Source of the DNA: Phycisphaerales bacterium
GTDB taxonomy: Bacteria; Planctomycetota; Phycisphaerae; Phycisphaerales; SM1A02
Length of the DNA: 44,134 nt
NCBI GenBank assembly: GCA_022447205.1
Contig: JAKVBQ010000026.1
Coordinates: 1 to 44,134, forward strand
Direction: 5' to 3'
In this document: positions 24,539-31,632 of the stretch, piece by piece
Position numbering within the stretch: position 1 is the first letter of the stretch
Layout of the letters: every line of letters begins with the position of its first letter
The notes under the pieces: model-generated
Told to the model about the DNA's origin: nothing
What the model saw: only the letters and a program-made list of their open reading frames with translations
Databases searched by the model: none
Position numbers and translations under genes: made by a program

Positions 24539-25482
24539 CCGATGAACCGACCGCACAGGAGACACGACCGCTCGAGGTCTGGATGAACGGTCGGTTCGTG
24601 CCGGTCGAGCGTGCCGGGATCTCGGCATTCGACATGGGCTTTCAGCATGGTGTCGGTCTCTTCGAGACGATGCGTTGTGCGCACGGCCGGATCTTTCGTC
24701 CCGAGGCACACATGGCGAGGCTTGCCGAGTCGGCGCGTGAGTTGATGTTGACGGATTCCCTGCGCACTGGTCCTCTCGCCGATGCTGCCCAGGAGACCGT
24801 CGAGCGGAACGGACTGGTGGATGCACGAGTCCGTCTCACACTCTCCGGCGGGCCGATGAACCGCAGACCCGACCAGGCAGCGGAGACCGACCCGACGATC
24901 CTGATCCATGCGCAACCGCGCACCGTCTATCCCGATGCCTTGTACGAACAGGGCATCAGGGTGATCATCGCCAACGAGCGGTTGAACCCATTCGATTCCC
25001 ACGCCGGTCACAAGACCCTGAACTACTGGTCTCGGCTGACCGCCCTCCAGGAAGCCGGTTCGAAGGGGGCCGCGGAGGCACTCTGGTTCACCGTCAGCAA
25101 CCACCTTGGCTGCGGGTCCACCTCGAACGTCTTCGTGGTGCAGGATGGTGCCCTGATCACGCCGCCGGCGCGTGGAGAGGAGGCTTCCGGGGCACTGCCG
25201 GCGCCGGTGCTTCCGGGCATCACCAGGGCAGCACTCCTGGAAGTCGCTCGTGAGAACGGTCTCACCGTTGAACAGCGCTTGCTCGACATCGGGGATGTAC
25301 TCGGCGCTCAGGAGCTGATGCTCTCCAATTCCGGCTGGGGGCTCCTGCCCGTCATCGGGGTGGAGCGTGAATCGGTCGGGGAGGGTGTGCCGGGGCCGGT
25401 CTTCAAGATGCTCCGCTCCGGTTTCGAGGAGCTCCTGGATCGCGAGACCCGCTTCGGGATCGGCGCCGACATGGGCGAATAG
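24535..25482 (+). CDS. Class IV (branched-chain/4-amino-4-deoxychorismate lyase-like) PLP-dependent aminotransferase
   Basis: A fold type IV PLP enzyme of 315 residues. The N-terminal domain has WMNGRFVPVERAGISAFDMG and FQHGVGLFETMR, the family opening. The PLP lysine is K160 in HAGHKTLNYWSRL. GCGSTSNVFVVQDG (about 192-205) and PVLPGITRAALLEVA follow as the phosphate and substrate-binding segments, with DVLGAQELMLSNSGWG near the end. The class includes branched-chain aminotransferase, D-amino acid aminotransferase and aminodeoxychorismate lyase (PabC); the sequence alone does not decide between them, although GFQHGVGLFETMR is closer to the PabC/DAAT style. It overlaps the preceding small membrane protein gene by four bases and converges on a small gene 13 bases away. 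Confidence 0.88.
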   Translation: MTDEPTAQETRPLEVWMNGRFVPVERAGISAFDMGFQHGVGLFETMRCAHGRIFRPEAHMARLAESARELMLTDSLRTGPLADAAQETVERNGLVDARVRLTLSGGPMNRRPDQAAETDPTILIHAQPRTVYPDALYEQGIRVIIANERLNPFDSHAGHKTLNYWSRLTALQEAGSKGAAEALWFTVSNHLGCGSTSNVFVVQDGALITPPARGEEASGALPAPVLPGITRAALLEVARENGLTVEQRLLDIGDVLGAQELMLSNSGWGLLPVIGVERESVGEGVPGPVFKMLRSGFEELLDRETRFGIGADMGE

Positions 25483-25495
25483 CGGCCTCGCGTCT

Positions 25496-25810
25496 TCAGC
25501 CGCGTGGCCCTCGTTGCACGACCCGGACGTTCTCACGTCCGGCCCCCTCGGCCGTCGAGCCGGGGCCCGATCGGAATCGCCGCTTCAACCAGAGCACGGC
25601 CGCCATGCCGAGGCCGATGATCGATCCGATGATCAGGACCACCGCACCGATCCCCAGCAGGATGAGCAGCAGCGGGATCCCCAGGAGCACGGCCAGGACC
25701 AGCAGGGCGACCTGTTCGAATCGGGAGCGCCCGGCGACTGCGGTCCGGGACCTCCGGTGGGCGTCTGCGCCCAGGTTGATGATTCTGACGGTGGTTGAGT
25801 TGCGCATCAT
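25496..25810 (-). CDS. Small membrane protein of unknown function
   Basis: A protein of 104 residues. It has an arginine-rich N-terminus (MMRNSTTVRIINLGADAHRR), two tightly spaced hydrophobic segments (FEQVALLVLAVLLGIPLLLI; GIGAVVLIIGSIIGLGMAAV) and a basic tail (LWLKRRFRSGPG). This pattern is a genuine membrane protein, not a frame shadow, because the hydrophobic runs coincide with a clean GAGG Shine-Dalgarno six bases before the ATG at 25808-25810. It shares no recognisable family. It lies divergent to dnaE and convergent to the class IV aminotransferase. Confidence 0.7.
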   Translation of the reverse strand: MMRNSTTVRIINLGADAHRRSRTAVAGRSRFEQVALLVLAVLLGIPLLLILLGIGAVVLIIGSIIGLGMAAVLWLKRRFRSGPGSTAEGAGRENVRVVQRGPRG

Positions 25811-26001
25811 CCGGTTCCTCTCCAGAGCCTAGCCTCTGCCGCTACGTCCGTCGCCTGCCATCGGATCGAGCATTCCGGCAATCCTCGTGTACAGCCTGTC
25901 GCAAGGGATTTTTCGATTTCGGCAACCGTTCCGAAGGGGTACCATCGGTGCAGTTGTTCGGAATCCATCCGGGCATGTTGCATGGACGCAGAGGACGCCG
26001 G

Positions 26002-29000
26002 ATGCCCAAGGCCCCGACACCCAAAGGGAGCGCCAATGCCGGATCGGCAGGGGCTGCCGGTCGGTTCGCCCACCTCCATCTCCACAGCGAGTATTCACTG
26101 CTTGATGGCGGGAACACGATCCGACGCCTGGTCGACCGGGTCAAGGAACTCGGAATGGATTCCGTTGCCGTCACCGATCACGGCAACCTGCATGCGGCGA
26201 TCGAATTCCATGACTGTGCGCGTGCGGCCGGCATCAAGCCGATCCTCGGGATCGAGGCGTTCGTCGCCCTGGACGACCGGACGAATCGAGTCTCCTGCGG
26301 CGATCGCAAGCTTGATCGAGGATTCCACCTCGTACTCCTCGCGGAGACGATGAAGGGCTGGGAGAACCTGGTCAAATTGTCTTCCGACGCCTTCGTGAAC
26401 GGTCTCTACTACGTCCCGAGGATGGACAAGTCGACGCTCGAGCAATGGTCCGATGGCATCATCGCGATCAACGGGCACCTTGGATCATCCCTTGCACATC
26501 ATCTCGTTCGCTACGAGCGGGAGAGGTCCGATGTCCACTGGGAGGCTGCACTCGAGGAGGCGCGCTGGCACCAGTCGGTCTTCGGGCCCAACGGATCCGG
26601 TGATCCCTGCTTCTACGTCGAGCTGCAACGCCACATCCCCGAGCAGGAGGCGATCAATCCCCACCTCAAGCGGCTTGCCGATGTCATCGGTGCGCCATTG
26701 GTCGTCGACAACGATGCGCACTTCCTCCTGAAGGAGGATCATGACGTTCACGACACCCTCTGCTGCATCGTGAAGCAGGACGACAAGGACGACACCGATC
26801 GATTCCGGTATCCCGAAGGGCTCTACGTCAAGAGTCCCGACGAGATGTCGGAGCTCTTTCCCGAAGAACCGGAAGCGCTCGCGAACACGGTCGCCATTGC
26901 TGATCGATGCTCCGTCGACCTCTCCACCGATGCGAATCATGCGCCGGTCGTCAAGGTCGTTCATCCAGGTCAGCCTCCCTCCTACGAGAGTGGCGACCTG
27001 ACCGAGTGGTTCAAGGATTACTGTGCGCGCTTCGAGCTCCTGCCGTTCGATGCGGAGAAGGAGCCCGAGATCTCGACCGATGATCTCAAGGAGGGGTGCG
27101 ATGCCGCACTGCGTGACCTCTGCGAGGCGGGGCTCCTCTGGCGCTACGGTCCCGAAGGGATCACTCCGAAGATCCGCGAGCGACTCGAGCGGGAGCTCAA
27201 GATCCTCGCTGACAAGCTGATCAGTGCGTACTTCCTCATCGTCTGGGACTTCGTGAACTGGGCCCGACAGAACGGCATCCCCACCAACGCTCGTGGCTCC
27301 GGTGTCGGGACGATGGTCGGATACGTGCTCGGTCTCTCGAATGCCTGTCCCGAGAAGTACGGTCTGCTGTTCGAGCGCTTCACCGATCCGGATCGGGCGG
27401 AGTACCCCGACATCGATATCGACATGTGCCAGGACGGCCGTGGTGACTGCATCGACTACGTGAAGAAGAAGTACGGTCACGTCGCGCAGATCATCACCTT
27501 CGGTCGACTGAAGGCGAAGTTCGCCATCAAGGATGTCGCGCGCGTGATGGGGTTCACCCCGTTCGACGGACAGCGTCTTGCGAACCTGGTCCCGAGCGAA
27601 CTGGACATCACGATCGACGAGGCCCTGGAACGCGAGCCGAAGCTGCGCGAGGAGTGCCGGATCGATTCCCGGGTCGCGCGGGTGATGGAGCATGCACGCG
27701 CACTCGAGGGCCATGCCCGACATACGAGCGTGCATGCTGCAGGCGTGGTCATCGCAACCCAGCCGCTCGACACCATCGTCCCCCTGTACAAGCCGGGAGG
27801 CAGTGACGACATCGTCACCCAGTGGGATGGTCCGACCTGCGAGCGACGCGGGCTGCTCAAGATGGATTTCCTCGGACTCCGCACCCTCTCCACGATCGAA
27901 CGTGCGAAGCAACTCGTCCGCGACTCGCTCTCCGAGGATGAGATCTGGCGTTCGGTCGGTCAGGAGCCGCCGCGCAAGGGTGAATCGGACGCACGTGCCC
28001 ATCCGCTGGACCTCGAGCGCCTGGTGTACGACGACCAGAAGGTCTTCGGGCTGTTCTCCCGGGCCGGGACGGACGGTGTGTTCCAGTTCGAGTCGGATGG
28101 CATGCGGAGGCTGCTCGTCGAACTCCAGCCGGATCGTCTCGAGGACCTCATCGCGGCCAATGCCCTCTTCCGACCGGGACCGATGGATCTCATCGACGAC
28201 TTCGTGGCACGGAAGCACGGTCGCGAGGCGGTGCCGCTGGTCAACGAGGTCGTGGACCACTACACCGCCGAGACGTACGGGATCATGGTCTACCAGGAAC
28301 AGGTGATGCAGGTCCTGCATCACCTGGGTGGCGTGCCGCTCCGTGAGGCGTATTCGATCATCAAGGCGATCTCGAAGAAGAACGAGAAGAAGATCGGAGC
28401 TGCGCGCTCCGGCTTCATCGCCGGTAGTGCGGAACGGGGGATGGAGGAGGCTCAGGCCGACGAGCTCTTCGACCTGATCGAGAAGTTCGCCGGCTACGGT
28501 TTCAACAAGAGCCACTCCACCTGTTACGCGATCATCGCCTACCAGACCGCCTACCTGAAGACCTACTTCCCCGCGCAGTACATGGCTGCGGTCCTGACCT
28601 TCGAGAGTCAGGCGAAGAAGGTCGAGGACTGGGTCTCCTACAAGGCCGGATGTCGAAGGGTTCCCTGGCCGGATTCCACGCCGGAGCGACCCCATGTCGG
28701 TGTCGATGTCCTGCCGCCAGACATCAACAGTTCAGTGACCGACTTCTCGGTCGCGTTCGCCGATGGAGAGTCCCGGAACGCCAGCAGCGGTCACATCAGG
28801 TTCGGGATCGGTGCGATCAAGGGTGCCGGTCGCGATGCGATCGACTCGATCATCAGTGAACGTGAGGAGAACGGCTCGTTCCGGTCGCTGCATGAGTTCT
28901 GCGAACGCGTGGATCACCGCAAGGTGACGGCCAAGACGATCGAACTCCTGATCAAGGCCGGGTCCTTCGACACCGTTCACGGCATCGAGAACCGCGCTTC

Positions 29001-29871
29001 GATGATCGAGACGATTCCGGACGCGGTGGGGGCCGGCAAGCAACTGGCCCATGACCGGGCCGTCGGTCAGGAAGTGCTCTTCGGAGGCCCTTCCGATGGC
29101 GGGTTGGCCGTGGACACCGTGGAGATGGCGCTGCGCGAAGCACCGGCGTGGGATCGGATGACCACGCTTGATCATGAGAAGGCGACGCTCGGTTTCCATG
29201 TGTCGGGGCACCCGCTTGATGAGTTCGACGAGGTCATCCGCGAATACTGCAACACGACCGCGGGCTCGCTCGGCGCCTTGCAGCAGGGTTCTCGCGCGGT
29301 CATCTGCGCTTCGATCAATCGACTGCGTCCAACGGTCACCAAGCGTGGCGACCGGATGACGATGCTCACCCTGGAGGATGAGTTCGATTCCGTGGACGCG
29401 GTCGTCTTCCCCGAGGCATTCGCTCGCTTCGAGACGCTGCTCGAAAAGGATCAAATCCACCTCTTCTGCGGTTCGGTCGATCTCGAGCGTGCCCAGCCGA
29501 GTCTCCAGATCGATCATGTCATCGAGGTCGAGAATGCGGCGAATCACCTGGCAAGCTGCATCGAGATCCTCTTCGAGGATGGAGCGGAAGACGATCCCGT
29601 TCGAATGGAACGCATGCGGTCGGTCGCTGGGATGCTGAAGGATGCTTCGGAAGCCGCGTTCGAGGGGCATCGCGTGGAACCATTGGTGCGCGTCGATGCC
29701 GACGGTTCCCGAGTCTCACTTCGAACCCGTCGATTCTCCGTCGTTCCGACCGAGGACCTGGTGTCCCGGATCAAGGGGGTCGTCGGCCAGGAGTGCGTTC
29801 GCGTGGTGGGGGGGTACATCCCGTCACCACCACCACGGCCCAAGCGGGGGCGGCCCCGGCGATTCGACTGA
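26002..29871 (+). CDS. dnaE: DNA polymerase III alpha subunit
   Basis: Replicative DNA polymerase catalytic subunit, 1289 residues. The N-terminal PHP domain has HLHLHSEYSLLDG and VAVTDHGNLHAAIEF. The polymerase core has ARGSGVGTMVGYVLGLSNAC and YPDIDIDMCQDGRGDCIDYV (about 469-488), which carries the two catalytic aspartates in the PDxDxD motif. The fingers and beta-binding region include FQFESDGMRRLLVELQP, FRPGPMDLIDDF, YGIMVYQEQVMQVLHHLGGV and FNKSHSTCYAIIAYQTAYLK. A tandem helix-hairpin-helix segment and a C-terminal OB fold follow (about 1095-1160; RAVICASINRLRP, KRGDRMTMLTLEDEF). The ATG at 26002 has GAGG seven bases upstream; the frame open back to 25795 runs into the divergent gene. 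A short Pro/Arg-rich tail closes the protein. Confidence 0.97.
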   Translation: MPKAPTPKGSANAGSAGAAGRFAHLHLHSEYSLLDGGNTIRRLVDRVKELGMDSVAVTDHGNLHAAIEFHDCARAAGIKPILGIEAFVALDDRTNRVSCGDRKLDRGFHLVLLAETMKGWENLVKLSSDAFVNGLYYVPRMDKSTLEQWSDGIIAINGHLGSSLAHHLVRYERERSDVHWEAALEEARWHQSVFGPNGSGDPCFYVELQRHIPEQEAINPHLKRLADVIGAPLVVDNDAHFLLKEDHDVHDTLCCIVKQDDKDDTDRFRYPEGLYVKSPDEMSELFPEEPEALANTVAIADRCSVDLSTDANHAPVVKVVHPGQPPSYESGDLTEWFKDYCARFELLPFDAEKEPEISTDDLKEGCDAALRDLCEAGLLWRYGPEGITPKIRERLERELKILADKLISAYFLIVWDFVNWARQNGIPTNARGSGVGTMVGYVLGLSNACPEKYGLLFERFTDPDRAEYPDIDIDMCQDGRGDCIDYVKKKYGHVAQIITFGRLKAKFAIKDVARVMGFTPFDGQRLANLVPSELDITIDEALEREPKLREECRIDSRVARVMEHARALEGHARHTSVHAAGVVIATQPLDTIVPLYKPGGSDDIVTQWDGPTCERRGLLKMDFLGLRTLSTIERAKQLVRDSLSEDEIWRSVGQEPPRKGESDARAHPLDLERLVYDDQKVFGLFSRAGTDGVFQFESDGMRRLLVELQPDRLEDLIAANALFRPGPMDLIDDFVARKHGREAVPLVNEVVDHYTAETYGIMVYQEQVMQVLHHLGGVPLREAYSIIKAISKKNEKKIGAARSGFIAGSAERGMEEAQADELFDLIEKFAGYGFNKSHSTCYAIIAYQTAYLKTYFPAQYMAAVLTFESQAKKVEDWVSYKAGCRRVPWPDSTPERPHVGVDVLPPDINSSVTDFSVAFADGESRNASSGHIRFGIGAIKGAGRDAIDSIISEREENGSFRSLHEFCERVDHRKVTAKTIELLIKAGSFDTVHGIENRASMIETIPDAVGAGKQLAHDRAVGQEVLFGGPSDGGLAVDTVEMALREAPAWDRMTTLDHEKATLGFHVSGHPLDEFDEVIREYCNTTAGSLGALQQGSRAVICASINRLRPTVTKRGDRMTMLTLEDEFDSVDAVVFPEAFARFETLLEKDQIHLFCGSVDLERAQPSLQIDHVIEVENAANHLASCIEILFEDGAEDDPVRMERMRSVAGMLKDASEAAFEGHRVEPLVRVDADGSRVSLRTRRFSVVPTEDLVSRIKGVVGQECVRVVGGYIPSPPPRPKRGRPRRFD

Positions 29872-29886
29872 CTCGGAACCGCTGCC

Positions 29887-30492
29887 TCAGGGGGAGAGGC
29901 GACAGGTCTCCCAGCGGTCATTCACTCTTTGACAGACCAGCCGGTCATGAATCCTTGCCGGCTGTCCCTCCCAGAACTCGACCTGGTCGAGCGACACGCG
30001 GTATCCGCCCCAGTGTTCGGGTCGAGGGACTTCACCACCTTCGAATTCCCTGGTGTACCGTTCGATCTCGGCTTCCAGAGCGGCCTTGTCCTCGAGGATC
30101 TCGGACTGTCGACTCGCCCAGGCACCGATCCGACTCTCCCGGGCACGCGTCGACCAGTACGCGTCGGACTCCTCGCCGGACACCCGGCTGACCCGGCCTT
30201 CGATCCGTACCTGACGCTCGAGTTCGTCCCAGTGGATGACGAGTGCCGCGTTCCGGTGTGCATCGAGGGCTCGGCCCTTCCGACTTGCGTAGTTCGTGAA
30301 GAAGACGGCGCCCCGCTCATCAAGACCCCTGAGCAGCACGATTCGTGCACTCGGTCTTCCATCCTGATCGACCGTCGCCAGGGTCATCGCGTTGGGGTTC
30401 GGCAGGTTGGTCCGGACCTTCGCGTCTTCCAGCCAGGTGTGGAGAAGCTCGACCGGATCCGTGGCCTGGTTGTCGAAATCGAGGGTGCTCAT
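29887..30492 (-). CDS. pdxH: Pyridoxamine/pyridoxine 5'-phosphate oxidase
   Basis: FMN-dependent oxidase of the vitamin B6 pathway: it converts pyridoxine or pyridoxamine 5'-phosphate to pyridoxal 5'-phosphate. It is 201 residues, within the family norm of about 200-220. Diagnostic stretches are NAMTLATVDQDGRPSARIVL, LRGLDERGAVFFTNYASRKG, AALVIHWDELERQVRIEGRV, the helix DAYWSTRARESRIGAWASRQ, and the closing WGGYRVSLDQVEFWEGQPAR with RIHDRLV and the terminal CRLSP. It is the second gene of a minus-strand unit, ten bases after the yacP-like stop, and ends 15 bases from the dnaE stop in convergent orientation. Confidence 0.96.
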   Translation of the reverse strand: MSTLDFDNQATDPVELLHTWLEDAKVRTNLPNPNAMTLATVDQDGRPSARIVLLRGLDERGAVFFTNYASRKGRALDAHRNAALVIHWDELERQVRIEGRVSRVSGEESDAYWSTRARESRIGAWASRQSEILEDKAALEAEIERYTREFEGGEVPRPEHWGGYRVSLDQVEFWEGQPARIHDRLVCQRVNDRWETCRLSP

Positions 30493-30502
30493 TGTGCGGA
30501 GT

Positions 30503-31168
30503 CTAGATGTCCTTGGGTGACTCGTCCTGCCCGCGCTCGTACCTTCGGAGCAATTCCTCGGTATCGAGCGCCTCCCATTCCTCGGATGGCGCAGGTGGCC
30601 CGGCCGGTGGAGTGGCTTGCTGCTCAGATGCAGGCTCGGGCTCGGGTGGAGGATCCGGAATCTGGCGTTCCGTGGACGGTATGGCTGTCAGCGCATCATC
30701 GACCCCGAAGCGCCTGACCCAATCCTCGACATCGTCGGATCTTTTCTTCCCCGGACCCTTCATGCCATCGGAGTCTCCCACGTTTCGTCTGGTCAGGTCG
30801 AATGCGATCTGCTCAAGGAAGGTGTCGGAATCCAGCGTCCTGCATCGCCTTTTCCGTGCGCTGGCCAGGATTTGGCGATCTGACGTGACGATCAGCAGTC
30901 GCTTGGGAGCGCTTGACTTCACGATCAGATCGATGATCAGGTCATCCGCGCTGGTGCCAGGCCCACCAAAGACATATCGGACGTTGTGCTCAGTTCGTGA
31001 AATCCGTTCCTCGGCTGGCCCGCCATCGCAGACCAGCAAGGCTTCGTATTGCGCGTAACGGCTTCTTGGCAATAGACTTGCGAGTGATCGCTCGTCGATG
31101 CCAGCCAGGTCCGGAGGCAGGATTCCGGTTCGATGCAGGACATTGCAGGTGTCGATGATGAGGCTCAC
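30503..31168 (-). CDS. YacP-like NYN (PIN-fold) domain protein, possible endoribonuclease
   Basis: A protein of 221 residues. Residues 1-about 120 form a NYN/YacP-like domain: MSLIIDTCNVLHR with D6, LLVCDGGPAE, RYVFGGPGTSADDLIIDLI and LLIVTSDRQILASARKR. These acidic positions form the metal-binding site in PIN-like nucleases; Bacillus YacP (Rae1) cuts mRNA on the ribosome. The usual GYN of the first motif is TCN here. The remainder is a charged, proline-rich tail (PDPPPEPEPASEQQATPPAG) without a fold I can name. It heads a two-gene minus-strand unit with pdxH and is divergent from rpsU. RNase activity is a family-based inference. Confidence 0.8.
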   Translation of the reverse strand: MSLIIDTCNVLHRTGILPPDLAGIDERSLASLLPRSRYAQYEALLVCDGGPAEERISRTEHNVRYVFGGPGTSADDLIIDLIVKSSAPKRLLIVTSDRQILASARKRRCRTLDSDTFLEQIAFDLTRRNVGDSDGMKGPGKKRSDDVEDWVRRFGVDDALTAIPSTERQIPDPPPEPEPASEQQATPPAGPPAPSEEWEALDTEELLRRYERGQDESPKDI

Positions 31169-31226
31169 AAGCCGATCCTAACAACGGCCCGGTGAAAATC
31201 GGAGCCCTTCGGCGGTCGAAAGAGGG

Positions 31227-31255
31227 TTGCGTTCCCCCTCAGGATCCCGTGTAAT
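31227..31255 (+). promoter_or_regulatory. Candidate sigma-70-like promoter of rpsU
   Basis: TTGCGT (31227-31232) and TGTAAT (31250-31255) are separated by 17 bases, the best housekeeping-type promoter match upstream of a gene start in this window. The distance from the -10 to the rpsU ATG is about 33 bases, and AAAAAGGA precedes the start. Confidence 0.5.
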
Positions 31256-31288
31256 GTCCCGCTTTCCCGCAAAAAGGACCAACACCCG

Positions 31289-31474
31289 ATGGCGATTCGA
31301 ATCAAGGCCCGTGGCAGCGAAAGCGTCGAGCAGATGCTCAGACGATTCAAGAAGCTGTGTGAGAAAGAGGGCCTGACCAAGGAAGTGAAGAAGCGACAGT
31401 ACTACGAGAAGCCCTCGGAGCGCCGTCGTCGAGATGCACGCAAGAACGCAACGCGCGTCGCGCGTGGCCGCTGA
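31289..31474 (+). CDS. rpsU: 30S ribosomal protein bS21
   Basis: A small basic ribosomal protein of 61 residues on the 30S platform near the anti-Shine-Dalgarno of 16S rRNA. The sequence MAIRIKARGSESVEQMLRRF, KKLCEKEGLTKEVKKRQYYE and KPSERRRRDARKNATR is unmistakable for bS21. It lies alone between the divergent yacP-like gene and hppA, with its own promoter-like sequence. AAAAAGGA ends about nine bases before the ATG. Confidence 0.96.
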   Translation: MAIRIKARGSESVEQMLRRFKKLCEKEGLTKEVKKRQYYEKPSERRRRDARKNATRVARGR

Positions 31475-31553
31475 GTCGCCTCTTGCAACCAGCTCCTGTC
31501 GCCCGTGGGCGCAAACATATCCAATCCATCGTGTCCTTCATCAACATGAAGCG

Positions 31554-31567
31554 GCATGAATTCATGC
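31554..31567. promoter_or_regulatory. Perfect 14-base palindrome between rpsU and hppA
   Basis: GCATGAATTCATGC is a perfect palindrome 66 bases before the hppA start. The half-site CATGAA also occurs just upstream at 31545-31550. It could be an operator for hppA, but no regulator is known. Confidence 0.35.
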
Positions 31568-31632
31568 AAACCCGATCGCTTCCCGCGTGGGACAGCGATT
31601 CCTGAACAACCTCAGAGAAGGCAGCAGATCAG

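Noticed and set aside
24029-24826. N-terminal extension of the ABC-F protein by 266 codons
   Set aside because: It overlaps two divergent genes, and the ABC-F homology and Shine-Dalgarno place the start at 24028.
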